Notes: generated by a model from the sequence alone, not told the origin. DNA of 64,000 nt from Azospirillum brasilense (GCF_003349955.1 NZ_QLKQ01000008.1:1-64000); one strand, 5' to 3'; shown: positions 25,053 through 34,989, counted from the stretch's first letter. Numbers and translations: made by a program.

Positions 25053-27593
25053 ATGAGCATCCCGCCCCTTCCCATCGATCCCGTGCTTCCCGAGCTGCTG
25101 GCCGCGCTGGACGGGCGCGGCGTGGCGGTGCTCCAGGCGCCGCCGGGGGCCGGCAAGACCACCCGCGTGCCGCTGGCCCTGCTCGACCGGCCTTGGCTGG
25201 CCGGGCGCAAGGTGATCGTGCTGGAGCCGCGGCGGCTGGCCGCCCGCGCCGCCGCCCGCCGCATGGCCGCGATGCTGGGGGAAAGCGTCGGCGAGACGGT
25301 CGGCTACCGCGTGCGGCTGGACACCAAGGTCGGGCCGAAGACCCGGATCGAGGTGGTGACCGACGGCCTGTTCCTGCGCCAGCTTCAGGAGGACCCCGAA
25401 CTGCCGGCGGTCGGCGCCGTGCTGTTCGACGAGTTCCACGAGCGCGGCATCGACAGCGATCTGGCGCTGGCCCTGGTGCAGGAGGCGCGCGGCGCGCTGC
25501 GCGACGACCTGCGGCTGGTGGTGATGTCGGCGACGCTGGACGGCGGCCCCGTCGCCGCCCTGTTGGGCGACGCCCCGATGGTGACCAGCGAGGGCCGCGC
25601 CTTCCCGGTGGAGACCCGTCATCTCGACGCCCCTGCGACCGGAACCCGCGTCGAGGACGCCGTGGCCGCTGCCGTCCGCCGCGCCCTGCGCGAGGAGAGC
25701 GGCAACGCGCTGGTCTTCCTGCCCGGCGCCGGGGAGATCCGGCGTGTGCAGGGCCTTCTGGAGTCGGCGGACCTCGGCCCCGGCACGGTGATCGCCCCGC
25801 TCTACGGTGATCTGACGGCGGACACCCAGGACCGCGCCATCGCGCCCAGCCCGCCGGGCACGCGCAAGATCGTGCTCGCCACCCCCATCGCCGAAACCAG
25901 CCTGACCATCGAGGGCATCCGCATCGTCGTGGACGGCGGGCTGATGCGCGTCCCCCGCTTCGACCCGCGCAGCGGCATGACGCGGCTGGTCACCGCCAAG
26001 GTCTCCCAGGCGTCGGCGGAGCAGCGGCGGGGCCGCGCCGGCCGGCTGGAGCCCGGCGTCTGCTACCGCCTGTGGCCCGAGCCGTCGCACAAGGCGCTGG
26101 CCGCCTTCACCCCGCCAGAGATCATGGACGCCGACCTCGCCCCGCTGGCGCTGGAGCTGGCGGTGTGGGGTGTGTCCGACCCGGCGTCGCTGGCCTGGCT
26201 CGACCCGCCGCCCGCCGCCGCCATGGCCCAGGCGCGGGAGCTGCTGGGCGAGCTGGGGGCGCTGGACGCCGGCGGCGGCATCACCGCCCACGGCCGCCGC
26301 ATGGCCGGCTTCGGCGTGCATCCCCGGCTGGCCCACATGATGCTGAAGGGCAAGGCGATGGGGCTGGGGGCGCTGGCCTGCGAGGTCGCCGCCCTGCTCG
26401 GCGAGCGCGACATCGTCCGCGCCCAGCCCGGTTTCCGCGACGCCGACCTGCGGCTGCGGGTGGAGGTGCTGCGCGGGCTCGACGATGAGGGCCGGGTGCG
26501 CGGCGCCGGACGCGGCCTGACGGTGGAGCGCGGCGGCGCCCAGCAGGCGCTGAAGCAGGCCCGAAACTGGAAGCGCCAGTTGGGCGTGAAGGGAGGCGGC
26601 GGCGACCTGGGCGCCACCGGCCTGCTGGTCGCCCTGGCCTACCCCGACCGCATCGGCCAGCGCCGCCCCGGAGGAAGCGCTGGCGGGGCCGCCGCGCAGT
26701 ACCGGCTGTCCAACGGGCGCGGCGCCTATTTCCAGGACGCCGAGCCGCTGAGCGCCGAGGACTGGCTGGCCGTCGCCGACCTCGACGGGGCCGCCCGCGA
26801 GTCGCGCATCTTCCTCGCCGCCCCGCTCACCCTGGCCGAGCTGGAGGAGGCCTTCGCCGAGCACATCCGCAGCGAGACCGTGGTCGCCTGGGACGGGCGG
26901 GAGCAGACGGTGCTGGCCCGTCGCCGCCGCATGCTGTTCGCCCTGGCCCTGGAGGACAAGCGCCTGCCCAACCCGCCCGCCGAGGCCATCGCCACCGCCA
27001 TGTTGGAGGGCATCCGGGAAATGGGGCTGACCGCCCTGCCCTGGACCGACGAGCTGCGCAAGTGGCAGACCCGCGTCCTGTTCCTGCGCCGCATGGAGGG
27101 GGAGGAGTGGCCGGACGTCTCCGACGCCGCCCTGCTGGCGACGATGGAGGACTGGCTGGCCCCCTTCCTGAACGGCGCCTCGCGCCGCGCCCATCTCGAC
27201 CGGGTGGAGTTGGGCAACGCCTTGCGCGGCCTGCTTCCCTGGGCGATGCAGCAGCGGCTGGACAAGGAGGCGCCGACCCATGTCGAGGTGCCCAGCGGCT
27301 CCCGCGTTCCCATCGACTACAGCGGCGAGGAACCTGTCTTGGCCGTGCGTCTTCAGGAGATGTTCGGGCTGGCCGAGACGCCGCGCATCGCCGGCGGGCG
27401 GGTGCCGCTGCTGCTGCACCTGTTGTCCCCGGCCCGCCGCCCGGCGCAGGTGACGCGCGACCTCGCCAGCTTCTGGGCCAACGCCTACAAGGCGGTGAAG
27501 GCCGACCTCAAGGGGCAGTATCCCAAGCATTATTGGCCCGACAACCCGCTGGAGGCCGAACCAACGGCGCGGGCGAAACCACGCGGACGGTAA
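25053..27593 (+). CDS. hrpB: ATP-dependent helicase HrpB
   Basis: An 846-residue DEAH-family RNA helicase. Walker A is APPGAGKTTRVPLALL, the Walker B motif appears as DEFHER (family-typical HrpB variant), motif III as VMSATLDG, and motif VI as QRRGRAGRLEPG. The HA2 region and the long HrpB-specific C-terminal domain (ending FWANAYKAVKADLKGQYPKHYWPDNP) are present. ATG 25053 yields the usual start (LPIDPVLPELLAAL). Role in RNA metabolism; precise target unknown. Confidence 0.96.
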   Translation: MSIPPLPIDPVLPELLAALDGRGVAVLQAPPGAGKTTRVPLALLDRPWLAGRKVIVLEPRRLAARAAARRMAAMLGESVGETVGYRVRLDTKVGPKTRIEVVTDGLFLRQLQEDPELPAVGAVLFDEFHERGIDSDLALALVQEARGALRDDLRLVVMSATLDGGPVAALLGDAPMVTSEGRAFPVETRHLDAPATGTRVEDAVAAAVRRALREESGNALVFLPGAGEIRRVQGLLESADLGPGTVIAPLYGDLTADTQDRAIAPSPPGTRKIVLATPIAETSLTIEGIRIVVDGGLMRVPRFDPRSGMTRLVTAKVSQASAEQRRGRAGRLEPGVCYRLWPEPSHKALAAFTPPEIMDADLAPLALELAVWGVSDPASLAWLDPPPAAAMAQARELLGELGALDAGGGITAHGRRMAGFGVHPRLAHMMLKGKAMGLGALACEVAALLGERDIVRAQPGFRDADLRLRVEVLRGLDDEGRVRGAGRGLTVERGGAQQALKQARNWKRQLGVKGGGGDLGATGLLVALAYPDRIGQRRPGGSAGGAAAQYRLSNGRGAYFQDAEPLSAEDWLAVADLDGAARESRIFLAAPLTLAELEEAFAEHIRSETVVAWDGREQTVLARRRRMLFALALEDKRLPNPPAEAIATAMLEGIREMGLTALPWTDELRKWQTRVLFLRRMEGEEWPDVSDAALLATMEDWLAPFLNGASRRAHLDRVELGNALRGLLPWAMQQRLDKEAPTHVEVPSGSRVPIDYSGEEPVLAVRLQEMFGLAETPRIAGGRVPLLLHLLSPARRPAQVTRDLASFWANAYKAVKADLKGQYPKHYWPDNPLEAEPTARAKPRGR

Positions 27594-27610
27594 CGGAAAG
27601 GCGGACGGTC

Positions 27611-28138
27611 ATGGCGATCATCGGGGTGATGGGGTCGGGGCAGGAGGAATGGGCGGATTACGCCGAGCCGCTCGGCGCGTGGATCGCCGGGGCCGGGCAC
27701 GACCTGCTGACCGGCGGCGGCGGCGGGGTGATGCGGTCGGCCGCAAGGGCCTTCCACGGCACGCCGGGGCGCCGGGGTCGCTCCATCGGCATCCTGCCGT
27801 CCGAGCCCGACCCGATCCGCGGCCATGCGCCCCTGCCCGGCTACCCCAACCCCTACATCGACCTGCCCATCCTGACGCCCTTCGCGCGCAAGCCGGCCGG
27901 CGCGCCGCCGACGGAGCTGAGCCGCAACCACGTCAACATCCTGACCAGCGACGTGATCGTCGCCCTGCCGGGCCGCCACGGGACCTTGGACGAGGTCCGG
28001 CTGGCCCTGCGCTTCGGAAAGCCTATGATCGGTTTCGGACCGGAGCTTGACTTTCAGGCCATGCCCGCCGAATTGCGGACAACCGGCGACTTCGGAACGG
28101 TCACGGCCTTCGTCGCGGACGTCCTGTCCCGCCGCTGA
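27611..28138 (+). CDS. SLOG-fold protein (LOG/TIGR00725-like)
   Basis: A 175-residue Rossmann-like protein. N-terminal IIGVMGSGQEEWADYAEPLG and TGGGGGVMRSAARAF match the GGGxxGxM phosphate site of the LOG/MoCo-carrier superfamily; the later PGGxGTxxE motif appears as LPGRHGTLDEV, with Gly replaced by Arg. That substitution suggests a nucleotide binder of the TIGR00725 type and not a true cytokinin phosphoribohydrolase. It starts 18 bases after hrpB and may be co-transcribed. Ligand unknown. Confidence 0.8.
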   Translation: MAIIGVMGSGQEEWADYAEPLGAWIAGAGHDLLTGGGGGVMRSAARAFHGTPGRRGRSIGILPSEPDPIRGHAPLPGYPNPYIDLPILTPFARKPAGAPPTELSRNHVNILTSDVIVALPGRHGTLDEVRLALRFGKPMIGFGPELDFQAMPAELRTTGDFGTVTAFVADVLSRR

Positions 28139-28181
28139 CCCTCCGTTCCCGAAGGGCGCCACCTGTGGCAGGATGGCGGGC

Positions 28182-29414
28182 ATGGATGCGCAAGGGATTC
28201 TCGACCTCAGCCGCTGGATCGCGGAGGCCGGGCTGCGGGGGGTGCCGGAAACGGACCTCATCGGCGGCTTCTGCGAGCGGCTGGTCGCGGCGGGCGTGCC
28301 GCTGACCCGGACGGTGGTCGGGGCGGACACGCTGCACCCGACCATCGCCGGCCATGTGGTCACCTGGGACAGCAGCGGCCGCAACGCCGCCGAGGTGCGC
28401 CGGACCGAGTATGGCGGCGACGGCAGCGATCCCGACATCGACGAGAAATGGCTGCGCAGTCCCTTCCACCGGCTCTATACGTCGGGCGAGACCATGCTGC
28501 GCCTGCGGCTGACCGACGTCGCGGAGGGCGGCGAGTTCCCGATCGTCGACGAGCTGCGGGCGCAGGGCGCCACCGACTACATGGCCATCGTCAACCGCCT
28601 GGGCCCCCGCGCCGCCATTGGGGAGTTGGACTGCATCTTCTCCTCCTGGGTGTCGCACCACCCGGACGGCTTCAGCGACGCCCAGCGCGACGCCCTGCTC
28701 ACCCTCACCGGCAGCCTGGCGCTGGCGCTGCGCGGCCACGCCATGGCGCACATCGCCAACACGCTGGCCGAGACCTATCTGGGGCGGGACGCCGGCCATC
28801 GGGTGCTGCGCGGCCACATCCGCCGCGGCGTGGCCGAGGAGCTGGACGCCGTTCTGTGGTTCAGCGACCTCCAGGGCTTCACCCGCATCACCGACACGGC
28901 GGCCCCGGAAACCATCCTGCCGCTGCTGAACGACTATGCGGAGCTGGTGGTGACGGCCATCCACCGGCACCACGGGCAGGTGTTGAAGTTCATCGGCGAC
29001 GGCATCCTGGCCGTCTTCGACCGCTCCAGCGCCGAGGACGCCTGCCGCGCCGCCCTCGACGCGGCGGAGGAGGCGCGGGAGCGCTGCAAGGAGCTGAACA
29101 GCCGCCGCTCCGCCGCCGGGTTGCCGGTGACGCGCTTCTACCTCGGGCTGCACCAGGGGAAGGTGTTCTACGGCAACATCGGCGGGGTGGACCGTCTGGA
29201 CTTCACCGTGGTCGGCCCGGCGGTGAACGAGGCCAGCCGGATCGCCGCCATGTGCCGGTCGCTCGACCAGGACATCCTGCTGTCCTCCGCCTTCACCGAG
29301 TCCGCTCCGGAATGCCGGGAGCGGCTGATTTCGGTCGGGCGCTACCTGCTGCGCGGCGTGGGTCGGCCGCAGGAGCTGTACACGCTGGACCCCGAGGCGT
29401 CGCCCCCACCCTGA
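28182..29414 (+). CDS. Class III adenylate/guanylate cyclase
   Basis: A 410-residue cyclase. The N-terminal ~200 residues are a sensor region with GAF-like character (VPLTRTVVGADTLHPTIAGHVVTW). The C-terminal class III catalytic domain contains metal-binding aspartates in WFSDLQGFTRITD and FIGDGILAVFD, a base-specifying Lys in VLKFIGDG, Asp in LDFTVVGPAV and transition-state Asn/Arg in VNEASRIAAM; Lys/Asp favour ATP as substrate. Soluble. ATG 28182 is used; ATG 28173 adds three residues. Confidence 0.9.
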   Translation: MDAQGILDLSRWIAEAGLRGVPETDLIGGFCERLVAAGVPLTRTVVGADTLHPTIAGHVVTWDSSGRNAAEVRRTEYGGDGSDPDIDEKWLRSPFHRLYTSGETMLRLRLTDVAEGGEFPIVDELRAQGATDYMAIVNRLGPRAAIGELDCIFSSWVSHHPDGFSDAQRDALLTLTGSLALALRGHAMAHIANTLAETYLGRDAGHRVLRGHIRRGVAEELDAVLWFSDLQGFTRITDTAAPETILPLLNDYAELVVTAIHRHHGQVLKFIGDGILAVFDRSSAEDACRAALDAAEEARERCKELNSRRSAAGLPVTRFYLGLHQGKVFYGNIGGVDRLDFTVVGPAVNEASRIAAMCRSLDQDILLSSAFTESAPECRERLISVGRYLLRGVGRPQELYTLDPEASPPP

Positions 29415-29503
29415 CCCTCCCCCGCTTTCGCAGGGGAGGGGACTGCCGCCGTCCTGCGATTATCTCCCTCCCCTGCGAAAGCGGGGGAGGGCCGGGGTGG
29501 GGG
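29404..29503. repeat. Palindromic GC-rich intergenic repeat, family B
   Basis: Left arm CCCTCCCCCGCTTTCGCAGGGG and right arm CCCCTGCGAAAGCGGGGGAGGG are near-perfect complements around the centre gactgccgccgtcc. The centre and arms recur at 51876-51977, and a half-element at 31148-31187. The left arm overlaps the stop of the cyclase gene; it probably terminates both convergent genes. Confidence 0.8.
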
Positions 29504-29516
29504 CAAAACGCCCCCA

Positions 29517-31073
29517 TCACCCCCCGATGCCGCTGGGCGCGGTGACGGCGTGCTCCTTCAGGATGGCGTCGGACAGGGCCGACACCTCGACGAGCTGGAC
29601 CTCGTACCCCCACAGGTTGGCGATGTGGCGCAGCACGGCCTTGGCGTCGCTCTCGTCCAGCAGCACGCCGTTGGTCACGCGGTGGTGCAGGATCAGCTTG
29701 CGGTCGCCGGCCAGATCGACGTCGACGATCTGGATGTCCGGCTCCAGGAAGCCCAGGTCGTACTGCCGCGCCAGCAGCTTGCGGATGCCCCGGTAGCCGC
29801 GCTCGTTGTGGATGTTCTCGACCAGAAGATAGGGGTCCTCCGCGTCGTCGCGCACGCTGAACATCTTGAACTTCCGCATCAGGTGCGGGCTGAGATACTG
29901 GAGCACGAAGCTCTCGTCGCGGAAGTTGGCCCAGGCGTCGCGCAGCGCGCCCATGCCGTCGCCCCGCCCGGCGAGATCGGGGAACCAGTAGCGGTCCTCG
30001 TCGGTGGGGGTCTCGGCGATGCGCTGGATGTCCTGCATCATCGCGAAGCCCAGCGCATAGGGGTTGATGCCCGAGAAGCGCTGGTCGTCGAACTCCGGCT
30101 GGAACACCACCGAGGTGTGCGAATGCAGGAACTCCAGCATCGCGCCTTCGCTGATCATCCCGCGCCGGTGCATCTCGTTCAGGATGGTGTAGTGGGTGTA
30201 GGTCGCACACCCCTCGTTCATCAGCTTGGTCTGCTTCTGCGGGTAGAAATACTGCGCCATGTGGCGGACGATGCGGAGGATCTCGCGCTGCCAATGCTCC
30301 AGCCGCGGCGCCTTCTTCTCCAGGAAATAGAGCAGGTTCTCTTCCGGCAGGCCGAGCAGCTTCTTGCGCTCGGACACCGACTTGGACGGACGATTGCCGC
30401 CGACGGCGGCCTTCGGCACGGTGCGCCACAGGTCGTTGAAGGTCTGCTCCTGGTACTCCTGCCGCTCCCGCTCGCGCTTCTGCTCCAGCCGCAGGTCGAG
30501 GCTGCGCTTCTTCGGGTATTTGTGCACGCCCTGGTTCATCAGCGCGTGGGCGGCGTCGAGCACCCGCTCCACGGCGTGGTGGCCGTAGCGGTCCTCGCAC
30601 TGGCCGATGTAGGACTTGGCGAATTCCAGATAGTCGAGGATGCCCTCGGCGTCCGTCCACTGCTGGAAGAGTTGATTGTTCTTGAAGAAGTGGTTGTGGC
30701 CGAAGGCGGCGTGGGCGATCACCAGCGTCTGCATCGTCATGGTGTTCTCTTCCATGATGTAGCTGATGCAGGGGCTGGAGTTGATGACGATCTCGTAGGC
30801 GAGGCCGCGGTAGCCCTTGCGGTAAAGCATCTCGTCGCGGGCGAAATGTTTGCCGAAGGACCAGTGTTTGTACATCAGCGGCATGCCGATGGACGAATAG
30901 GCATCGAGCATCTGCTCGGCGGTGATGACCTCGATCTGGTTGGGATAGACGTTGAGGCCCATGTCCTTCAGGGCGATGTTCTCGATGGCGTCATAGACGC
31001 GCTTGATCTGGTCGTAATCCCAGTCCGCCCCGTCGTAGAGCAGGCTGTCGGTCTTGTCGATCACAGCGCTCAT
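29517..31073 (-). CDS. spoVR: SpoVR family protein
   Basis: A 518-residue soluble protein of the SpoVR/YcgB family. The core is well preserved: HWSFGKHFARDEMLY, YEIVINSSPCISYIMEENTM, IAHAAFGHNHFFKNN, and NEGCATYTHYTILNEM. Its His/Glu-rich pattern could bind metal. The gene closes the minus-strand operon prkA-yeaH-spoVR, conserved in many non-sporulating bacteria and linked to stationary-phase or nutrient stress. The molecular activity is not established. Confidence 0.95.
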   Translation of the reverse strand: MSAVIDKTDSLLYDGADWDYDQIKRVYDAIENIALKDMGLNVYPNQIEVITAEQMLDAYSSIGMPLMYKHWSFGKHFARDEMLYRKGYRGLAYEIVINSSPCISYIMEENTMTMQTLVIAHAAFGHNHFFKNNQLFQQWTDAEGILDYLEFAKSYIGQCEDRYGHHAVERVLDAAHALMNQGVHKYPKKRSLDLRLEQKRERERQEYQEQTFNDLWRTVPKAAVGGNRPSKSVSERKKLLGLPEENLLYFLEKKAPRLEHWQREILRIVRHMAQYFYPQKQTKLMNEGCATYTHYTILNEMHRRGMISEGAMLEFLHSHTSVVFQPEFDDQRFSGINPYALGFAMMQDIQRIAETPTDEDRYWFPDLAGRGDGMGALRDAWANFRDESFVLQYLSPHLMRKFKMFSVRDDAEDPYLLVENIHNERGYRGIRKLLARQYDLGFLEPDIQIVDVDLAGDRKLILHHRVTNGVLLDESDAKAVLRHIANLWGYEVQLVEVSALSDAILKEHAVTAPSGIGG

Positions 31074-31147
31074 GCCTCACATCCTCTCGATACTCTGTGG
31101 GGCGTCGGCCCCGATTCTCTGGTGCGGCGTCGCGGTGGCGGGCGTTG

Positions 31148-31187
31148 CCCCCTCCCTGGCCCTCCCCCGCTTCGCAGGGGAGGGGGC
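31148..31187. repeat. Palindromic repeat, family B half-element
   Basis: The sequence CCCTCCCCCGCTTCGCAGGGGAGGGGG is a single self-complementary hairpin matching the left arm of the elements at 29404 and 51876. It sits in the gap between spoVR and yeaH, where it could form a processing or partial termination structure within the operon. Confidence 0.7.
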
Positions 31188-31193
31188 TGGAAA

Positions 31194-32486
31194 TCAGGCC
31201 CCCGCCTTCTCGCGGGCGAACAGGTCGCGGAAGACCGGGAAGATCTCCCGGCGGGAGCGGACGCGGCGCATGGCGATCGGCAGGTCCGGCCCCTGCACCG
31301 TCTTGTAGGTCCGCCACAGTTCCGTCTCGCGGCCCAGCGCCGACAGTCCCATGTTGTGCTCCGCCGCCACCTCGATGTAGGCGAAGTACTGGCACAGCGG
31401 CAGGATGCCGTCCCGCAGCAGACCCGCCGACCGCGCGTTGTCCGACGACATGTTGTCGCCGTCCGACGCCTGGGCGGCGTAGATGTTCCACTCGTTCTCC
31501 GGATAGCGCTCCTTGACGATGCGCTGCATCTCCTCCAGCGCCGTGGAGACCACGGTGCCGCCGGTTTCGGTGGAGTAGAAGAACGTCTCCTCGTCCACCT
31601 CCTTGGCCTCGTGGGTGTGGCGGATGAAGACGATGTCGACCGACCGGTAGCGCCGCTTCAGGAACAGGAACAGCAGCATGAAGAAGCGCTTGGCGAGGTC
31701 CTTCATATGCTCGGTCATCGAGCCGGAGACGTCCATCAGGCAGAACATGACCGCCTGCGCGATGGGCTTCGGCACCGTCTCGAAGCGGTTGTAGCGGACG
31801 TCGATCGGGTCGATGAAGGGGATGCGCTTGGAGCGGAGATAGTGCCGCTCCAGCTGGTCGCGCATCTCCCGCAGTTTCTCGGGGTCCTCGCCGCGGTCCT
31901 CCGCCTCGCGCAGGAGCGCTTCCAACTCCAGCATGTCCGCCGGCTTGGGGCGCTTCAGCGCGATGCGCCGGCTGAGGCTGTTGCGCATGGTGCGGACGAG
32001 GTTCAGGTTGGCCGGCGAGCCGGTCACCGAGTAGCCCGCCCGCGTCAGCGAGTGGGATTCCGTCTGCTTGACCTTCTGCTTGACGAGGTCGGGAAGCTCC
32101 AGGTCCTCCAGGAAGATGTCCAGGAACTCCTCGCGGGACAGGACGAAGCGGAAATCGTCGTCGCCCTCCCCGTCCGGGCTGCCTTCGTTGCCGCCGCGGC
32201 CGCCGCCGCTCTCCGGCCGCGCGATGGTGTCTCCCTCCACATACTCCTTGTTGCCCGGCACGACGTAGTCGCGCACGCCGCCGGCGCCGGAGCGGTGGAA
32301 GGAGGGCTCCCGAACGCCGCCGGTCGAGATGGTCACCTTCTCGCCGTTTTCGATGTCCTGGATGCCGCGTTTGCCGGAGGCATCCCGCACCGCCTTCACC
32401 ACCTGCTCCTTGGCACGGCGCAGGAAACGCTGGCGGTTGGCCAGGCTCTTGCCTTGCGGATTCAGGCGACGATCGATGATGTTCAT
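31194..32486 (-). CDS. yeaH: YeaH/YhbH family protein (DUF444)
   Basis: A 430-residue protein of the DUF444 family, with a von Willebrand A-like domain. An N-terminal Arg/Lys-rich helix (RRLNPQGKSLANRQRFLRRA) leads into a Gly-rich acidic linker. The vWA domain carries a MIDAS-like D-x-S-x-S (VMFCLMDVSGSMTEHM). Its place between prkA and spoVR is the conserved order. It is thought to act with the PrkA kinase in stress adaptation. ATG 32486 chosen; TTG 32489 precedes it. Confidence 0.95.
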   Translation of the reverse strand: MNIIDRRLNPQGKSLANRQRFLRRAKEQVVKAVRDASGKRGIQDIENGEKVTISTGGVREPSFHRSGAGGVRDYVVPGNKEYVEGDTIARPESGGGRGGNEGSPDGEGDDDFRFVLSREEFLDIFLEDLELPDLVKQKVKQTESHSLTRAGYSVTGSPANLNLVRTMRNSLSRRIALKRPKPADMLELEALLREAEDRGEDPEKLREMRDQLERHYLRSKRIPFIDPIDVRYNRFETVPKPIAQAVMFCLMDVSGSMTEHMKDLAKRFFMLLFLFLKRRYRSVDIVFIRHTHEAKEVDEETFFYSTETGGTVVSTALEEMQRIVKERYPENEWNIYAAQASDGDNMSSDNARSAGLLRDGILPLCQYFAYIEVAAEHNMGLSALGRETELWRTYKTVQGPDLPIAMRRVRSRREIFPVFRDLFAREKAGA

Positions 32487-32536
32487 CAAGGGGGAGCCCC
32501 TCCTACCCGTTCACGCTCGTGTGGCGAAGCGGGCCG

Positions 32537-34483
32537 TCAGCCGGCCTGCTTCACGCGCATGTACCACTCGACCAACCGGCGGACCTGCCGCTCGGTGTAG
32601 CCGCGCGACATCATGCGCGACACGAACTCGTTGTGCTTCTTCTCGGTCTCGCCGTCCTTCTTGGACCCGAAGCTGATGACCGGAAGCAGATCCTCCACCT
32701 GGGAGAACATGCGTTTCTCGATCACCTCACGGATTTTCTCGTAGGACGTCCAGGAGGGGTTGCGCCCGGCGTTCGCGGCCCGCGCGCGCAACGCGAACTT
32801 GACGACCTCGTTCCGGAAGTCCTTCGGGTTGGCGATCCCGGCGGGCTTCTCGATCTTGGTCAGCTCCTGGTTCAGAAGCTCGCGGTTCATCAGCTGGCCG
32901 GTGTCCGGATCCTTGAAGTCCTGGTCCTCGATCCACGCGTCGGCGTAATCCACATAGCGGTCGAACAGGTTCTGCCCGTAGTCGCTGTAGGATTCCAGAT
33001 ACGCCTTCTGGATCTCGTTCCCGATGAACTCCGCATAGCGCGGCGCCAGCTCGGCCTTGATGAACTCGATGTACTTCTTCTCCGTGTCGTCGGGGAACTG
33101 CTCCCGCTTGATCGACTGCTCCAGGATGTACATCAGGTGGACGGGGTCGGCCGAAATCTCGTTGGAGTCGTAGTTGAAGGTCGCGGCCAGCACCTTGAAG
33201 GCGAAGCGGGTGGAGATGCCGTCCATGCCCTCGTCCACGCCCGCCTGGTCGCGGTATTCCTGCATGGACTTGGCCTTGGGGTCGGTCTCCTTCATGCTCT
33301 CGCCGTCATAGACGCGCATCTTGGAGTAGAGGCTGGAGTTCGGATGGTCGCGCATGCGCGACAGCACCGAGAACTTCGCCAGCATCTCCAGCGTCGACGG
33401 CGCGCAGGGCGCGGTCGCGAGGTCGGAGCCCTTGACCAGCTTGTCGTAGATCCGCTGCTCCTCCTGCACGCGCAGGCAGTAGGGGACCTTGATGACGCAG
33501 ATGCGGTCGATGAAGGCTTCGTTGTTCTTGTTGTTCTTGAAGGTCTGCCACTCCGCCTCGTTGGAGTGGGCGAGGATGATGCCCTGGAACGGGATGGCGC
33601 CGATGTTCTCCGAGCCGACGTAGTTGCCCTCCTGGGTCGCCGTCAGCAACGGGTGGAGCATCTTGATCGGGGCCTTGAACATCTCGACGAATTCCAGCAG
33701 GCCCTGGCTGGCCCGGTTCAGGCCGCCGGAGAAGCTGTAGGCGTCGGGATCGTTCTGGCTGTACATCTCCAGCTTGCGGATGTCGACCTTGCCAACCAGC
33801 GAGGAGATGTCCTGGTTGTTCTCGTCGCCCGGCTCCGTCTTGGTGACGCAAATCTGGCGCAGCTTGCTGGGATGCAGCTTGACGACGCGGAAGCGGGAGA
33901 TGTCGCCGCCGAACTCGTCCAGGCGCTTCACCGCCCACGGGCTCATCAGGCCGGTCAGGCGGCGGCGCGGGATGCCGTAGCGGTCCTCCAGCAGGTCGCC
34001 CATCTCGTCCGGGTTGAACAGGCCGAGCGGGCTTTCGAAGACCGGGCTGACCTCCTTGCCGGCCTTCAGGACATAGACCGGGCATTTCTCCATCAGCGAC
34101 TTCAGCCGCTCGGCCAGCGACGACTTGCCGCCGCCCACCGGGCCGAGCAGGTAGAGGATCTGCTTGCGCTCCTCCAGACCCTGCGCGGCGTGGCGGAAGA
34201 AGCCGACGATCCGCTCGATCGTCTCCTCCATGCCGTAGAAGTCGGCGAAGGCCGGATAGATCTTGATCGTCCGGTTCATGAAGATCCGGCCAAGGCGCGG
34301 GTCCTTGGCGGTGTCGACGACTTCCGGTTCGCCGATGGCGGCGAGGATGCGCTCCGGCGCGGAGGCATACATCATCGGGTCGTCGCGGCATTCCTGGAGG
34401 TATTCCGTGAGGCTCATCTCGACCTCACGGCGCCCCTCGTAGGACTGTGTGTAGCGCGTGAACAGTTCGTCGGCCGGGAACAT
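32537..34483 (-). CDS. prkA: PrkA family serine protein kinase (AAA+)
   Basis: A 648-residue PrkA. The N-terminal AAA domain has a Walker A in YLLGPVGGGKSSLAERL; the C-terminal PrkA domain includes YSDYGQNLFDRYVDYADAW and IGNEIQKAYLES. First gene of the prkA-yeaH-spoVR operon; YeaG, the E. coli homologue, responds to nitrogen starvation and affects RpoS-dependent expression. ATG 34483 is used (MFPADELFTRYTQ), because the upstream in-frame extension is low-complexity Pro/Ala-rich sequence. An approximately 800-base gene-poor leader lies upstream. Confidence 0.95.
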   Translation of the reverse strand: MFPADELFTRYTQSYEGRREVEMSLTEYLQECRDDPMMYASAPERILAAIGEPEVVDTAKDPRLGRIFMNRTIKIYPAFADFYGMEETIERIVGFFRHAAQGLEERKQILYLLGPVGGGKSSLAERLKSLMEKCPVYVLKAGKEVSPVFESPLGLFNPDEMGDLLEDRYGIPRRRLTGLMSPWAVKRLDEFGGDISRFRVVKLHPSKLRQICVTKTEPGDENNQDISSLVGKVDIRKLEMYSQNDPDAYSFSGGLNRASQGLLEFVEMFKAPIKMLHPLLTATQEGNYVGSENIGAIPFQGIILAHSNEAEWQTFKNNKNNEAFIDRICVIKVPYCLRVQEEQRIYDKLVKGSDLATAPCAPSTLEMLAKFSVLSRMRDHPNSSLYSKMRVYDGESMKETDPKAKSMQEYRDQAGVDEGMDGISTRFAFKVLAATFNYDSNEISADPVHLMYILEQSIKREQFPDDTEKKYIEFIKAELAPRYAEFIGNEIQKAYLESYSDYGQNLFDRYVDYADAWIEDQDFKDPDTGQLMNRELLNQELTKIEKPAGIANPKDFRNEVVKFALRARAANAGRNPSWTSYEKIREVIEKRMFSQVEDLLPVISFGSKKDGETEKKHNEFVSRMMSRGYTERQVRRLVEWYMRVKQAG

Positions 34484-34876
34484 TCCGCTCTCCGTGTCTC
34501 TTAGTCCGATGCGTCGGGGCTGCCGCCGGGGGACCCGGGCGGCGGGGGCGGCACCTGCCGCAGGTGCGAACTCTGGGGCGTCACGGACACAACGGTCCCG
34601 CGGCACCCCCGCTCACCGTCGAAAGCCAGACCTTTTATCCAGTTGCCCTTCAAATGAAGCGCCCCCTTCGGAGTGCTAAACTCGAATGCTTCAAAACTGA
34701 ATGTAATGCTCGACCTAGAGCTTTCCAGGAGGAAAGCCTTGATAGCCGGAAAAGACGGGCGGTCGGACACACCGGTCGTCAGTAATAGACCACGCGGCCG
34801 GGTTGTCCGGGAGAACCGGCGCGCAAGCACCGGCGGAAAGGACGGCAAAAGCAACGACGTTCGATGGGGTTGAAAC

Positions 34877-34894
34877 TTCCAGCCGGCTTCCGGA
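34877..34894 (+). repeat. 18-bp inverted repeat, left copy
   Basis: TTCCAGCCGGCTTCCGGA is repeated exactly on the opposite strand at 35195-35212, 300 bases away. The core GCCGGC is itself palindromic. It lies upstream of prkA and downstream of the response regulator. Function unknown; it could be operator DNA or a remnant of a dispersed repeat. Confidence 0.6.
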
Positions 34895-34967
34895 ACGCGG
34901 CCCGGATGCCGTTCGTCGGGGACTCGCTGGACTTCGCCGATCACCCATCGACCTCCAGTGCATCCAC

Positions 34968-34989
34968 GCGCCTTAACCCACTAAGGCGC
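34968..34989. other. Short hairpin in the prkA upstream region
   Basis: GCGCCTTA-acccac-TAAGGCGC forms a perfect 8-bp stem with a six-base loop. It is followed by the palindrome TTAACGTTAA in unusually AT-rich sequence. It may be a terminator for a short transcript or a protein-binding site near a promoter. Confidence 0.5.

Noticed and set aside
24915-27530. 871-codon minus-strand frame opposite hrpB
   Set aside because: hrpB carries all helicase motifs on the plus strand; the antisense frame is low-complexity.
29550-32600. 1016-codon plus-strand frame opposite spoVR and yeaH
   Set aside because: Val/Leu/His-rich antisense translation, no domain, whereas the minus-strand operon is conserved.
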